The position numbers were made by a program, and so were the translations under genes. This document shows, in pieces, positions 37,212-46,636 of a stretch of DNA of 64,000 nucleotides (position 1 is its first letter; the number at the start of each line of letters is the position of its first letter). The stretch comes from Salinicola rhizosphaerae (GTDB taxonomy: Bacteria > Pseudomonadota > Gammaproteobacteria > Pseudomonadales > Halomonadaceae). The notes under the pieces were generated by a model that saw only the letters and a list, made by a program, of their open reading frames with translations, ran no database searches and was not told the DNA's origin. Location: assembly GCF_014652715.1 (NCBI RefSeq), contig NZ_BMZI01000001.1, positions 551,477 to 615,476 on the forward strand, written 5' to 3'.

Positions 37212-39041
37212 TCAGTTGCGCTCGACTTTCGCCTCGTCCTGCAGCGTGTTGCTGAGCCCCTGGATGATGCCCTGGGCCTGAACCCGCTGCGCAAGACGCG
37301 TGGAGAAGTCGGCATCATCGCTTTCCGCCTTCCCGGTCTGAACAGACTCCAGACCAATCAGCGCAACACCTTCATCGGTCGTCGCTTGCCCCCACTGAAC
37401 CGCGTCGCCTTGCGGATGCGGCAGCCGGAACGCCTCCTGAAGGACGGCATCAGGCAGGCTATCGTTGCCGCTGCGACTTGCATCACCGATCTCTTTCCAG
37501 GTGAGACCCTCGACATTACCGCCATCACGCAGCGTGGAAAGCGCCTGCTTGGCTTGCGCCTGCAGTTGCCGCTGCGTCATTTCTGCGGTGACCGCCTGAC
37601 TGACGCGATCGCGGACCTGATCGAGCGGCAGCGTGCTGGCGTCTCGGTGGTCTACTACCCGCACGACCACCCGTTGCTGGTCGTCCGTCGTGACGACGTC
37701 GCTGTTGTAGCCATCCTGGAGGACATCCGGCGAGAAGGCGGCGGCAACGACATCGGGGTTGGACAGCACGCCCTGGCCGCCGTCGTCCTGCGAGAACCAA
37801 TCACTGGTCTGCACGTCGAGCCCAAGGTCCTTGGCAACGCTCTGCAGATCGTTGGCCTGATAGGCGGCATCGGTGAGCTGCTGAACCTTGTCATCGAAGC
37901 GGGACTGCGAGTTCTCCATCTTGACCTGCTGGGTCAAGGTCGCCTTGTCCTGCTCGAACGGCGGGATATCGATATTCGTCACTTTGATCAGATGAAGACC
38001 ATACTGGCTCTTGACGATCTTCGACACATCGCCTTTCGCCAGGGAGAAGGCTGCATCGTCGAACGCTTCACCGAAGAACCCCTTCTGAATCTCACCCAGA
38101 TCGCCACCTTTACCGGCTGAAGACGAGTCATCCGAGTACTGCTTGGCCAGATCGGCGAAGCTCTGGCCCTGCTTCAATTTGGACTGGACCTCTTCGAGAC
38201 GCTGACGCGCCTGCGCTTCGGTGCGGTCATCGCCGAACGTGACCAGAATATGCGACACCTGTCTTGGCGCGCTTTGACGCGCGGCCTCGTAGGCCTGGCG
38301 CAGTTGGGACTCGGTCACGTCGACATCACTGGCCACGTCGCTCTGATTGAGCACCACGTATTTGACCTTGACCTGAGCCGGTCGACGGAAGTCGTCCTTG
38401 TGCTGCTCATAATAGCTCTGCAAGTCATCCTGCGTCGGCTTCACCGGTTGCGACAGGCTGGCCGGCGTCAGCTCCGCATAGCGAAAACTGCGCTGCTGTT
38501 GCTGCAGCGCCGCCAGCCGAGATTTTTCCGAGGGCAGCACGAATGCCGAAGCGGCAAGGCCCTGCTGCACCTGACGTCTGAGCGTGTCGGCACGAAGCTC
38601 ACGACGAAACGCATTGGGCGTGTAGCCAGCCTGGGCCAGACGATTGGTGAAAAGCTCCTGCGAGAAGCGACCGTCCTGATCCTGAAACTCGGGAATCGAG
38701 ACGATCAGCTGATCGACCTGACTGTCGGAAACGTGGAGTCCGCCGTCGCTGGCGTATTGATCGAGCACCTTCTGCTGAATCAGCTGATCAAGGACCTGTC
38801 CACGAAACTGGCGCTCCTGCTCGGGAGGCACCTGACCGGAACGAATGCCACGCTGTACCTGGGCTTCTACCGCCTGACGACTGATAGAATCACCATTGAC
38901 GGTCGCGGCATCCTGACTGCCCGAGTTGGAGAAATAGCTGACCAGTGACTCCGCGCCAAACAGCGCGAACGTCACGATGATGGCTCCAACGATGACTTTT
39001 GCCACCCAGCCCTGGGAGCCTTCACGAATTCTTTGCAGCAT
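37212..39041 (-). CDS. ppiD: Periplasmic folding factor PpiD (peptidyl-prolyl isomerase family)
   Basis: A 609-residue inner-membrane-anchored chaperone. The single membrane span (about 12-35) follows the family start MLQRIREGSQGWVAKVIVG, then comes a SurA-like chaperone domain (about 40-250). The parvulin domain runs about 265-358 (VSHILVTFGDD ... FADLAKQYSDD ... FDDAAFSLAKGDVS). A C-terminal helical part completes it. PpiD works near the Sec translocon exit. It follows hupB in the tig-clpPX-lon-hupB-ppiD order conserved from E. coli. Confidence 0.95.
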   Translation of the reverse strand: MLQRIREGSQGWVAKVIVGAIIVTFALFGAESLVSYFSNSGSQDAATVNGDSISRQAVEAQVQRGIRSGQVPPEQERQFRGQVLDQLIQQKVLDQYASDGGLHVSDSQVDQLIVSIPEFQDQDGRFSQELFTNRLAQAGYTPNAFRRELRADTLRRQVQQGLAASAFVLPSEKSRLAALQQQQRSFRYAELTPASLSQPVKPTQDDLQSYYEQHKDDFRRPAQVKVKYVVLNQSDVASDVDVTESQLRQAYEAARQSAPRQVSHILVTFGDDRTEAQARQRLEEVQSKLKQGQSFADLAKQYSDDSSSAGKGGDLGEIQKGFFGEAFDDAAFSLAKGDVSKIVKSQYGLHLIKVTNIDIPPFEQDKATLTQQVKMENSQSRFDDKVQQLTDAAYQANDLQSVAKDLGLDVQTSDWFSQDDGGQGVLSNPDVVAAAFSPDVLQDGYNSDVVTTDDQQRVVVRVVDHRDASTLPLDQVRDRVSQAVTAEMTQRQLQAQAKQALSTLRDGGNVEGLTWKEIGDASRSGNDSLPDAVLQEAFRLPHPQGDAVQWGQATTDEGVALIGLESVQTGKAESDDADFSTRLAQRVQAQGIIQGLSNTLQDEAKVERN

Positions 39042-39177
39042 GCTGTCCTCGCATGTCGATTACCTGTTATCGCGTGCGCATCGTACACCGTCACACACTG
39101 CCGACGCATCCTGCACGGGCCCCGCACTATTCACAAAACCCGGGTCGGCGATCCGGGCCCTGCCAATCTCAGGCAAT

Positions 39178-39206
39178 AAAAAAGCGCATCGCGTAGCGAT
39201 GCGCTT
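39178..39206 (-). terminator. Intrinsic terminator after hupB
   Basis: An 11-bp perfect stem (AAGCGCATCGC / GCGATGCGCTT) with a 3-nt loop is followed by T6 on the minus strand, about 80 bp after the hupB stop. It separates hupB from ppiD. Confidence 0.88.
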
Positions 39207-39285
39207 ACCTGATTCGGACCAACCGTCTCATCCATCAGCCAGAGAGTCTGGTGACCCAGAGGCGGGTCCGCGCGACGGATGAACC

Positions 39286-39558
39286 TTAGTTCACGGCGTC
39301 TTTCAGTGCTTTACCGGCTTTGAAGCTCGGCACCTTGGCAGCGCTGATGTTGATCGGCTTGCCGGTCTGCGGGTTACGGCCAGTGCGCGCGGCACGCTCC
39401 TTGACCGAGAAAGTCCCGAACCCGACCAGTGCCACGGAGTCGCCTTTCTTCAGACTGTCCGACACGGACTCGACCATGGCATCGAGAGCACGAGTGGCAG
39501 CAGCCTTGGGAATATCGGCAGACGCGGCAATGGCTTCGATAAGCTCGGATTTATTCAC
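39286..39558 (-). CDS. hupB: DNA-binding protein HU-beta
   Basis: A 90-residue nucleoid protein of standard HU length. The DNA-binding arm contains [14 protein letters not shown] and the core [15 protein letters not shown] is conserved. A GTG start at 39558 follows GGGGTGAA. A strong sigma-70 promoter and a strong terminator bracket it, so it is a single-gene unit between lon and ppiD. Confidence 0.97.
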   Translation of the reverse strand: MNKSELIEAIAASADIPKAAATRALDAMVESVSDSLKKGDSVALVGFGTFSVKERAARTGRNPQTGKPINISAAKVPSFKAGKALKDAVN

Positions 39559-39641
39559 ACTTCACCCCTTGACGGTATACGAAATTAACAGGAAATCGTT
39601 ACGCAAACTTCTCAGCGAACACGATCACAGCAAGTGAGCAT

Positions 39642-39671
39642 TTTATAGCAATGCCGTGATTCCACTGTCAA
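39642..39671 (-). promoter_or_regulatory. Sigma-70 promoter of hupB
   Basis: The minus strand reads TTGACA, 18 nt, TATAAA. The -35 is perfect and the -10 matches 5/6. It gives a leader of about 75 nt before hupB. Confidence 0.75.
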
Positions 39672-39684
39672 TCGAGATCATGAG

Positions 39685-39707
39685 AAAAACCCCGTCACTC
39701 CGGGCTT
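39685..39707 (-). terminator. Probable terminator after lon
   Basis: On the minus strand AAGCCCG and CGGGGTT form a 7-bp stem with one G-G mismatch and a 5-nt loop, followed by a run of Ts, 29 bp after the lon stop. Confidence 0.55.
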
Positions 39708-39735
39708 TGCGCATGAGATTGACGTTTTGGCAAGC

Positions 39736-42138
39736 TCAGTGAGTGCTGACATTGGTCTGCGACGGTGCAACGTCATCGGCGACTTTTTCATCTGCCTCGA
39801 GGCGATCCGTCAGCGCCAGTGACAGTACGTCGTCGATCCACTTCACCGGACGAATATTCAACGCATTCTTGATGTTGTCAGGCACCTCCTTGAGGTCCCG
39901 ACGATTTTCATCCGGAATGAGTACGGTCTTTATACCACCGCGCCGTGCAGCCAGCAATTTCTCCTTCAGGCCCCCAATCGGCATCACCTCGCCGCGCAGA
40001 TTGACCTCGCCCGTCATGGCGACGTCACAACGGACTGGCCGGCCACTGTAGGCGGAGATCATTGCCGTGACCATGCCGATACCGGCGCTGGGGCCGTCCT
40101 TGGGCGTGGCGCCCTCGGGAACGTGGATATGAAGATCCTCTTTCTCGAACCTTTCAGGGTCGATGCCCAACTGCGGCGCGCGCGCTCGAACTACCGTGTG
40201 AGCCGCACTGACGGACTCCTTCATGACGTCGCCCAGAGAGCCTGTCTTGTTGACCCTGCCTTTGCCCGGCGTGACCACGGACTCGATGTAGAGCAGCTCG
40301 CCGCCGACCGAGGTCCAGGCGAGCCCGGTCACCCGGCCGACCTGGTTTTCCTGGTCGGCCAGCCCATAGGCGTAGCGCCGCACGCCTGCATAGGTCTCGA
40401 TATCCTCGGCGGCCAGCGTGGCGCCTGCCTGGGCACCCTGCCCCTTCTCCGCTTCCAGACGCTCACGGAGCACCTTGCGACATACCTTCGCCACCTGACG
40501 CTCGAGCTCTCGAACACCGGCCTCTCGCGTGTAATAGCGCACCAGCTCAAGCAGCGAATCATCACCAAAGATCAGTTCGCCTTCCTTCAGACCGTTCGCC
40601 TTGAGTTGCTTGGGCACCAGGTAGCGCTTGGCGATGGCCAGCTTCTCGTCCTCGGTATAACCCGGCAACCGAATGACTTCCATACGGTCCAGCAGCGGTC
40701 CGGGAATATTCATCGAGTTGGCGGTACAGATGAACATGACGTCCGACAGGTCGTAGTCGAGTTCGAGATAGTGGTCGTTGAACTTGTCGTTCTGCTCCGG
40801 GTCGAGCACTTCGAGCAGCGCAGAGGAGGGATCCCCGCGATGATCCATGCCGATCTTGTCGACTTCATCGAGCAGGAAGAGCGGGTTGCGCACGCCTGCC
40901 TTGCTCATCCGCTGGATCAGCTTGCCAGGCAGCGAGCCGATGTAGGTCCGGCGATGCCCGCGAATCTCGGACTCATCCCGAACCCCACCCAGCGCGAGAC
41001 GCACGTAGCGACGGTTGGTCGCTCGGGCAATGGACTGCCCCAGAGACGTCTTGCCGACGCCCGGCGGTCCGACCAGGCACAGCACAGGCCCCTTGAGCTT
41101 CTTGACGCGCTTCTGCACGGCGAGATACTCGAGAATACGCTCCTTGACCTCCTCGAGGCCGTAGTGATCCTCGTCGAGCACCTTGGCGGCGTGCGGCAGG
41201 TCGTGCTTGACCCGAGTGCGCTTCTTCCAGGGCACCGACAGCACCCAATCGAGATAGGAGCGAACCACCGTCGCCTCGGCCGACGTCGGCGACATCATCT
41301 TGAGCTTGTTGAGCTCCTGGGTCGCCTTGTCGACCGCCTCCTCGGGCATGCCGGCTTCCTTGATGCGCTGCTCGTACTTCTCCGCCTCGTTGGGCGTATT
41401 CTCGAGCTCGCCCATCTCCTTCTGGATGGCCTTCATCTGCTCGTTGAGATAGTACTCGCGCTGCGACTTCTCCATCTGGTCCTTGACCCGCGAGCGAATG
41501 CGCTTCTCGACCTGGAGCAGATCGATCTCGGATTCGATCAACGCCATCAGGTGCTCGATCCGGTCGCGCACCCGATCCATCTCGAGCAGTTCCTGCTTGT
41601 CATCGATCTTGAGCGAGAGGTGCGCACAGATCGTATCGACGAGACGGCTGGGATCTTCGATCTCCTGCAGCGAGGAGAGCACCTCGCTCGGCACCTTCTT
41701 CGACAGTTTGACGTACTGCTCGAACTGGTTGAGCAGTACGCGCACCAGCGACTCCTGCTCTCGCTCGGTCAGTGGATCGCTGTCACGGGCAACGATCTCT
41801 GCCGCGACGAACCCGTGCTCGTCCGTTGTGATATCGCGAATATCGGCGCGAAAATTGCCTTCAATCAAAACCTTGACGGTGCCATCAGGGAGTTTCAGCA
41901 GCTGCATGATGTTGGCAACGGTGCCCACCTTGAACAGGTCATCCGCGCCCGGATCATCGTGAGCCGCCTCCCGTTGAGCGACCAGCAATACCCGCTTGTC
42001 GCTCTCCATGGCCGTCTCCAGCGCGCGAATCGATTTTTCGCGCCCCACGAACAACGGAATGACCATTTGCGGGTAGACCACCACGTCTCGCAGCGGCAGG
42101 AGGGGAAGCGTCAATGTCTGGTCAGAGCTCTGCGCCAT
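39736..42138 (-). CDS. lon: ATP-dependent protease Lon
   Basis: An 800-residue AAA+ protease. The N-terminal substrate domain starts LPLLPLRDVVVYPQM. Walker A is GPPGVGKTSL, and FLLDEVDKIG is the Walker B region. The catalytic Ser is in PKDGPSAGIGMVTA, with the paired Lys near GGLKEKLLAARRGG. It degrades misfolded and regulatory proteins. The ATG at 42138 has GAGGAA upstream, excluding a 17-residue extension. A sigma-32-like box lies about 65 bp upstream. Confidence 0.98.
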   Translation of the reverse strand: MAQSSDQTLTLPLLPLRDVVVYPQMVIPLFVGREKSIRALETAMESDKRVLLVAQREAAHDDPGADDLFKVGTVANIMQLLKLPDGTVKVLIEGNFRADIRDITTDEHGFVAAEIVARDSDPLTEREQESLVRVLLNQFEQYVKLSKKVPSEVLSSLQEIEDPSRLVDTICAHLSLKIDDKQELLEMDRVRDRIEHLMALIESEIDLLQVEKRIRSRVKDQMEKSQREYYLNEQMKAIQKEMGELENTPNEAEKYEQRIKEAGMPEEAVDKATQELNKLKMMSPTSAEATVVRSYLDWVLSVPWKKRTRVKHDLPHAAKVLDEDHYGLEEVKERILEYLAVQKRVKKLKGPVLCLVGPPGVGKTSLGQSIARATNRRYVRLALGGVRDESEIRGHRRTYIGSLPGKLIQRMSKAGVRNPLFLLDEVDKIGMDHRGDPSSALLEVLDPEQNDKFNDHYLELDYDLSDVMFICTANSMNIPGPLLDRMEVIRLPGYTEDEKLAIAKRYLVPKQLKANGLKEGELIFGDDSLLELVRYYTREAGVRELERQVAKVCRKVLRERLEAEKGQGAQAGATLAAEDIETYAGVRRYAYGLADQENQVGRVTGLAWTSVGGELLYIESVVTPGKGRVNKTGSLGDVMKESVSAAHTVVRARAPQLGIDPERFEKEDLHIHVPEGATPKDGPSAGIGMVTAMISAYSGRPVRCDVAMTGEVNLRGEVMPIGGLKEKLLAARRGGIKTVLIPDENRRDLKEVPDNIKNALNIRPVKWIDDVLSLALTDRLEADEKVADDVAPSQTNVSTH

Positions 42139-42200
42139 TACAGCAATTCCTCGACAAACTTTGGGATGGGTGAGCCACCAGAGCGGCAATTAAAGGCTAC

Positions 42201-42228
42201 GTTGGGGCGGTAGGGCCTGGATGCAAGC
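42201..42228 (-). promoter_or_regulatory. Possible heat-shock (sigma-32) promoter of lon
   Basis: The minus strand reads CTTGCAT, 13 nt, CCCCAACG, close to the sigma-32 consensus CTTGAAA-N13-15-CCCCATNT. lon is a classic sigma-32 target in E. coli, and the element sits about 63 bp before the lon start. Confidence 0.5.
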
Positions 42229-42283
42229 GAAGGAACCCGGCCCGATGCAACAGACACCGCAGAGGCGACGACGGCAACAAACG

Positions 42284-42309
42284 ACGAAGGGGCCCTAGGG
42301 CCCCTTCGT
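42284..42309. terminator. Perfect 26-bp palindrome after clpX, probable terminator
   Basis: ACGAAGGGGCC-CTAG-GGCCCCTTCGT is fully self-complementary (11-bp stem, 4-nt loop), 24 bp after the clpX stop. The T-run on the minus strand is poor (TTTGTTG a few bases on), so termination may be partial, allowing some clpX-lon read-through. Confidence 0.6.
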
Positions 42310-42333
42310 CAGGCAACAGCCGATACTGCCGCC

Positions 42334-43617
42334 TTATCCATCCTTGTTGGCGACCCGACTCTCTTCCTGCTTGGAGTAGATCAACAGCGGTTCACTGTCA
42401 CCGGAGATCACCGAGCTGTCGATGACGACCTTGGTCACGCCATCCAGCGACGGCACGTCGTACATCGTTTCCAGCAGCACCGACTCGAGGATCGAGCGCA
42501 GCCCGCGGGCACCCGTCTTGCGCTCCATCGCCTTGTGGGCCACGGCACGCAGCGCATCCTCGCGGAAATCGAGCTCCACGCCTTCCATCTCGAAAAGGCG
42601 CGCGTACTGCTTGACCAGCGAGTTCTTCGGCTCGACCAGGATCTGGATCAGTGCCTCTTCGGTCAGCTCGGTGAGCGTCGCGATGACCGGTAAGCGGCCT
42701 ACGAACTCGGGAATCAGACCGAACTTGACCAGATCCTCCGGCTCGACGCTTGCCAGCACATCGCCGACGCCCTTGTCGGTTTCCTTGCTCTTGACCGACG
42801 CGTTGAAGCCGATCCCGCCTTTCTCGGCGCGGTCGCGAATCACCTTGTCGAGACCCGCGAAGGCGCCACCGACGATGAACAGGATATTACCGGTATCGAC
42901 CTGCAGGAACTCCTGCTGCGGATGCTTGCGGCCACCCTGCGGCGGTACCGATGCCGTGGTGCCCTCGATCAGCTTCAACAGCGCCTGCTGCACACCTTCG
43001 CCGGAGACATCGCGCGTAATCGACGGGTTGTCCGACTTGCGCGAAATCTTGTCGATCTCATCGATATAGACGATGCCGCGCTGCGCTTTCTCGACGTCAT
43101 AGTCGCACTTCTGCAGCAGCTTCTGGATGATGTTCTCGACATCCTCACCCACGTAACCCGCTTCGGTGAGCGTGGTCGCGTCGGCAATGGTGAACGGCAC
43201 GTTGAGCAGCCTGGCCAGCGTTTCCGCCAATAGCGTCTTGCCGCTACCGGTGGGCCCGATCAGCAGGATGTTCGACTTGCCGAGCTCGATTTCCTCGCCT
43301 TTGCCACTGCCGCCACGCAGGCGCTTGTAGTGGTTGTAGACGGCCACGGAGAGCACCATCTTGGCGCGGTCCTGACCGATGACGTAATCATCGAGCGTAT
43401 TACGAATTTCACGCGGTACTGGAAGACGGTCTTCATCGCTCTCGGCGTCGGCTTCCAGAACCTCTTCGCGAATGATGTCGTTGCAGAGATCGACACACTC
43501 GTCACAGATATAGACGGACGGCCCTGCGATGAGCTTGCGTACCTCGTTCTGATTCTTGCCACAGAACGAGCAGTACAGCAGTTTGCCGTTGTCGTCTTTG
43601 CCTTTACCGTCGGCCAT
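42334..43617 (-). CDS. clpX: ATP-dependent protease ATPase subunit ClpX
   Basis: A 427-residue AAA+ unfoldase. The N-terminal zinc-binding domain has C16, C19, C38 and C41 (YCSFCGKN ... ICDECVDLC). Walker A is [10 protein letters not shown] and Walker B is VYIDEIDKI. The ClpP-docking IGF-type loop reads IGF in KGGIGFNAS. It feeds unfolded substrates to ClpP. It starts 63 nt after clpP, with GAGGT before the ATG. Confidence 0.98.
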   Translation of the reverse strand: MADGKGKDDNGKLLYCSFCGKNQNEVRKLIAGPSVYICDECVDLCNDIIREEVLEADAESDEDRLPVPREIRNTLDDYVIGQDRAKMVLSVAVYNHYKRLRGGSGKGEEIELGKSNILLIGPTGSGKTLLAETLARLLNVPFTIADATTLTEAGYVGEDVENIIQKLLQKCDYDVEKAQRGIVYIDEIDKISRKSDNPSITRDVSGEGVQQALLKLIEGTTASVPPQGGRKHPQQEFLQVDTGNILFIVGGAFAGLDKVIRDRAEKGGIGFNASVKSKETDKGVGDVLASVEPEDLVKFGLIPEFVGRLPVIATLTELTEEALIQILVEPKNSLVKQYARLFEMEGVELDFREDALRAVAHKAMERKTGARGLRSILESVLLETMYDVPSLDGVTKVVIDSSVISGDSEPLLIYSKQEESRVANKDG

Positions 43618-43680
43618 TCGTGTACCTCGTCAGGACGGCGACGCCAGGCGTCGCCGTGTGAAACCTTGACTCAAACGCTA

Positions 43681-44301
43681 TCAGGATACCGGGCGCTTAT
43701 CCAGCACGGCATCGATCAGGCCGTATTCCACCGCCTGACCGCCATCCATGAAGTTGTCGCGGTCGGTATCCTGCGCCACCTTCTCGATATCCTGACCGGT
43801 GTGATCCGCCAGGATGCGGTTCAGCTTCTGACGGATGGTCAGAATTTCGCGGGTATGGATCTCGATGTCCGAGGCCTGCCCCTGATATCCGCCCAGCGGC
43901 TGGTGGATCATCATCCGCGAATGCGGCAGACAGAACCGCTTCTCCTTCGCCCCGCCCGTCAACAGCAGAGCGCCCATACTGGCAGCCTGCCCGATGCAGA
44001 CCGTCGAGACATCCGGCTTGATGAACTGCATGGTGTCATAGATCGACATGCCTGCCGTCACCGAGCCACCCGGCGAGTTGATATAGAGGTGGATATCCTT
44101 GTCGGGATTTTCCGACTCCAGGAAGAGCAGCTGCGCCACGACCAGGTTGGCCATGTAGTCCTCGACCGGGCCGACCAGAAAAATGACGCGTTCCTTGAGC
44201 AGTCGCGAATAGATATCGTATGACCGCTCGCCGCGAGAGCTCTGCTCCACCACCATCGGGACCAGGCCACCGGCGTTACTGATGTCGAACTCGTTACGCA
44301 T
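43681..44301 (-). CDS. clpP: ATP-dependent protease proteolytic subunit ClpP
   Basis: A 206-residue serine peptidase. The catalytic Ser108 is in [11 protein letters not shown] and His133 in [10 protein letters not shown]; the Asp follows in the handle region. [21 protein letters not shown] is conserved around residues 73-93. It assembles into a 14-mer that docks with ClpX or ClpA. AAGGAAAC precedes the ATG. Confidence 0.98.
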   Translation of the reverse strand: MRNEFDISNAGGLVPMVVEQSSRGERSYDIYSRLLKERVIFLVGPVEDYMANLVVAQLLFLESENPDKDIHLYINSPGGSVTAGMSIYDTMQFIKPDVSTVCIGQAASMGALLLTGGAKEKRFCLPHSRMMIHQPLGGYQGQASDIEIHTREILTIRQKLNRILADHTGQDIEKVAQDTDRDNFMDGGQAVEYGLIDAVLDKRPVS

Positions 44302-44363
44302 CGTGTTTCCTTACATCGGGTGATTGTCAGGAGATCGGTAAAAAGTCAGGCCCATTGACTAGA

Positions 44364-44383
44364 GACCCGGCCGCAGCCGGGTC
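44364..44383. terminator. Hairpin between tig and clpP
   Basis: GACCCGGC-CGCA-GCCGGGTC is a perfect 8-bp stem with a 4-nt loop, 21 bp after the tig stop. It has no T-run on the minus strand. It may act as an attenuator, an mRNA stabiliser or a partial terminator between tig and clpP. Confidence 0.45.
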
Positions 44384-44404
44384 GCTTCGCTTGCCAGACG
44401 TCAC

Positions 44405-45760
44405 TCACGCCTTGGCGTCGCTCTCCTCACTCTCTTCCTCATCGGCCGCTTCCTGCGATTGTTGAGCGGCCTGCAGCACCTGCTCGTAGCTCATGCTGAC
44501 GTCTTTAACCTGAGCCTGGTCAAGCAGCTTGTCAACGGCCTTGTCTTCGAGCACCGCAGACTTAATCTGGTTCTTGAGTTCGTCGTTCTTCATGTACTGA
44601 TCGACGACCTGCTCCGGCTGCTGGTATTGCGTGGCGAGCTCCTCGGCACGCGCGCGAACCTCGTCGTCGCTGGCGTCGAGCTCGTTCTGCTTGATCACTT
44701 CGGCGAGCAGCAAACCAACCTTGACTCGCGTGCGAGCCTGATCGGCAAAGAGCTCGTTGGGGAGCTGGCTGACGTCGAAATCATCACCGAGACCGAACTG
44801 CTGAGCGGCCTGGCGCTTGAGACCGTCGGTCTCCTGGTCGATCAACGCCTGCGGAACCGTCACTTCGTTCGCTTTCTGCAGCGCATCGAGCGCCTGCTGC
44901 TTGACGCGATTCTGGACGGCCTGCTTGACCTCGCGCTCCATGTTCGCCTTGACTTCGGCGCGGAATTTGTCGGCATCGCCGTCCTCGACGCCGAACTCCT
45001 TGATGAAGTCGGCATCGACTTCCGGCAGCGCCTTGGCGGAGACCTCATGCACCTTCACCTTGAAGGTCGCTTCCTGACCCGCCAGATGCTCGGCCTGGTA
45101 GTCTTCGGGGAAAGTGACGGTGATGGTCTTGTCATCACCGGCCTTCGCGCCTGCCAGCTGCTCTTCGAAACCCGGAATGAAACGGTTGGAGCCCAGCTCC
45201 AGCTCGTGACCTTCAGCCGAACCGCCTTCGAACGGCTCATCGCCCAGGAAGCCCTGGAAGTCGATCTTGACCTGATCACCCGTCTCGGCAGCGCGCTCGA
45301 CCGGCTGGAATTCGGCGCGCTGGGTGCGCAACGTCTCGATCATCTGATCGATATCGGCATCGGTGATATCGGCCTGCGGACGCTCGATTTCGGTGCCGTC
45401 GATGCTCGCCAGCTCGATCTCGGGGTAGATCTCGAGCGTCGCGACGAACTCCAGATCCTTGCCGCTCTGATCGACCTTGGGTTCGATCGACGGATAGCCG
45501 GCTGGGTTGAGGCTCTGCTCGGTGATCGCGCGAACGTAGTGCTGACGCATCAGTTCACCCACGACCTCGTTGCGCACGTCCTTGCCATAGCGCTGGCGAA
45601 CGACCGCCATCGGGATCTTCCCTTGACGAAAGCCATTCAGACGAACGCGTTTGGCGGTTTCTTGCAGGCGAGCTGCCACGGCCTCATCGACCTCGGCGGC
45701 CGGCACCTGAACAGTGATGCGACGTTCGATCTGGGATGTCGTCTCAACGGAAACTTGCAT
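44405..45760 (-). CDS. tig: Trigger factor, ribosome-associated chaperone
   Basis: A 451-residue protein. The N-terminal ribosome-binding domain carries the signature GFRQGKIPMAVVRQRYG. The central FKBP-type PPIase domain is about 150-245 (GDQVKIDFQGFLGDEPFEGG). The C-terminal helical chaperone domain ends in an acidic tail (QEAADEEESEESDAKA). It binds nascent chains at the ribosome exit. AGAGGATC precedes the ATG, and a good sigma-70 promoter lies about 95 bp upstream. Confidence 0.97.
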   Translation of the reverse strand: MQVSVETTSQIERRITVQVPAAEVDEAVAARLQETAKRVRLNGFRQGKIPMAVVRQRYGKDVRNEVVGELMRQHYVRAITEQSLNPAGYPSIEPKVDQSGKDLEFVATLEIYPEIELASIDGTEIERPQADITDADIDQMIETLRTQRAEFQPVERAAETGDQVKIDFQGFLGDEPFEGGSAEGHELELGSNRFIPGFEEQLAGAKAGDDKTITVTFPEDYQAEHLAGQEATFKVKVHEVSAKALPEVDADFIKEFGVEDGDADKFRAEVKANMEREVKQAVQNRVKQQALDALQKANEVTVPQALIDQETDGLKRQAAQQFGLGDDFDVSQLPNELFADQARTRVKVGLLLAEVIKQNELDASDDEVRARAEELATQYQQPEQVVDQYMKNDELKNQIKSAVLEDKAVDKLLDQAQVKDVSMSYEQVLQAAQQSQEAADEEESEESDAKA

Positions 45761-46109
45761 AGATGATCCTCTACCGACGGGGGCGTTCTACTGAACTGAA
45801 TGTAATTGCGACGATCGACGGCTCGTGGCCATCGACACGAAAACCAGGGAGGCGATTTTAAGAATCCCCATCTCCACTGGCAAGCAGACTTGCGACGGAT
45901 ATGGAGCCAACAGGCGCGAACTACAAGAGGAATGGCGCAAAAAAGCGCAAAAAAACGAGTAGGACCGCCCACCGGTTGCCGAGCGGGCAGGAATAGCCAC
46001 CTCGAGGCGGACCAGGCGCCAGTCTCAAAGGATCTGACAAAGGAAAGGATCTGCCCAGGGACCGACAAAAGAGAGAATGTAAGGGAAGAGAGTCTGACCA
46101 GACAGGAAA
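45761..46109. other. Intergenic region between tRNA-His and tig
   Basis: This 349-bp spacer holds the tig promoter (45855-45883). Upstream of it there is a purine-rich stretch with a two-copy direct repeat of AAAGGATCTG (46027-46036 and 46044-46053, 17-bp period). No gene is seen. A clear terminator for the tRNA transcript is also not evident, so some read-through toward tig is possible. Confidence 0.5.
45855..45883 (-). promoter_or_regulatory. Sigma-70 promoter of tig
   Basis: The minus strand reads TTGCCA, 17 nt, TAAAAT; both hexamers match the consensus at 5/6 with ideal spacing. The leader would be about 88 nt. Confidence 0.72.
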
Positions 46110-46185
46110 TGGGGTGGATGATGGGGATCGAACCCACGACCACCGGAGCCACAATCCGGGGCTCTACCACTGAGCTACACCCACC
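46110..46185 (-). tRNA. tRNA-His (GTG), copy 1
   Basis: A full cloverleaf on the minus strand, including an encoded extra G at -1 as expected for tRNA-His and an encoded 3' CCA. The anticodon loop TTGTGGC gives anticodon GTG. The acceptor stem GTGGGTG/CATCCAC contains one G-T wobble. It is identical to the second copy 128 bp away. Confidence 0.96.
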
Positions 46186-46237
46186 ATTTCCAGGCAACTC
46201 GAAGCGTCGGGAACGCCTGAGCCAATCCGCGTGCGAG

Positions 46238-46313
46238 TGGGGTGGATGATGGGGATCGAACCCACGACCACCGGAGCCACAATCCGGGGCTCTACCACTG
46301 AGCTACACCCACC
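46238..46313 (-). tRNA. tRNA-His (GTG), copy 2
   Basis: Identical in all 76 bases to the downstream copy, with anticodon GTG, the -1 G and encoded CCA. It is separated from copy 1 by 52 bp and from tRNA-Arg by 49 bp, so all are probably processed from one transcript. Confidence 0.96.
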
Positions 46314-46362
46314 ATCGCAACACGTCATCGAGCGAGAGTGCCACACGAGATAGTTCTCGCGT

Positions 46363-46439
46363 TGGCGCGCCCAGCAGGACTCGAACCTGCAACCTACGGC
46401 TTAGAAGGCCGTTGCTCTATCCGGTTGAGCTATAGGCGC
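46363..46439 (-). tRNA. tRNA-Arg (TCT)
   Basis: A 77-base cloverleaf on the minus strand. The anticodon stem-loop ACGGC-CTTCTAA-GCCGT gives anticodon TCT, which reads AGA/AGG. The acceptor stem is GCGCCTA/TGGGCGC with discriminator G and encoded CCA. Confidence 0.96.
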
Positions 46440-46483
46440 ATTCCAATACCAGCTGCATCTTCATCGAATCGGTGGCCAGGTGG

Positions 46484-46560
46484 TGGTCGGGGTAGAGGGA
46501 TTTGAACCCCCGACATCCTGCTCCCAAAGCAGGCGCGCTACCAGACTGCGCTATACCCCG
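46484..46560 (-). tRNA. tRNA-Pro (TGG)
   Basis: A 77-base cloverleaf on the minus strand. The anticodon stem-loop CCTGC-TTTGGGA-GCAGG gives anticodon TGG. The acceptor stem is CGGGGTA/TACCCCG with discriminator A and encoded CCA. It is the first tRNA of the cluster. Confidence 0.96.
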
Positions 46561-46608
46561 GTTCCTGCTACCGATCGACGACGCTACGAGCCCCTCGATG
46601 CGCTGCGT

Positions 46609-46636
46609 ATTGTACGGATCCTTTTAGGCGGGTCAA
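46609..46636 (-). promoter_or_regulatory. Promoter of the tRNA cluster
   Basis: The minus strand reads TTGACC, 16 nt, TACAAT, followed by a GC-rich discriminator (ACGCAGCGC). Such a discriminator is typical of stable-RNA promoters under stringent control. It lies about 50 bp upstream of tRNA-Pro. Confidence 0.75.

Noticed and set aside
40123..42213. 696-codon open frame antisense to lon
   Set aside because: It mirrors a real gene with perfect Lon motifs. Long antisense frames are expected in GC-rich DNA, and the translation has no domain.
46110..46560. tRNA-associated integrative element
   Set aside because: There is no integrase, no duplicated tRNA 3' end outside intact genes and no composition shift; flanking genes are core.
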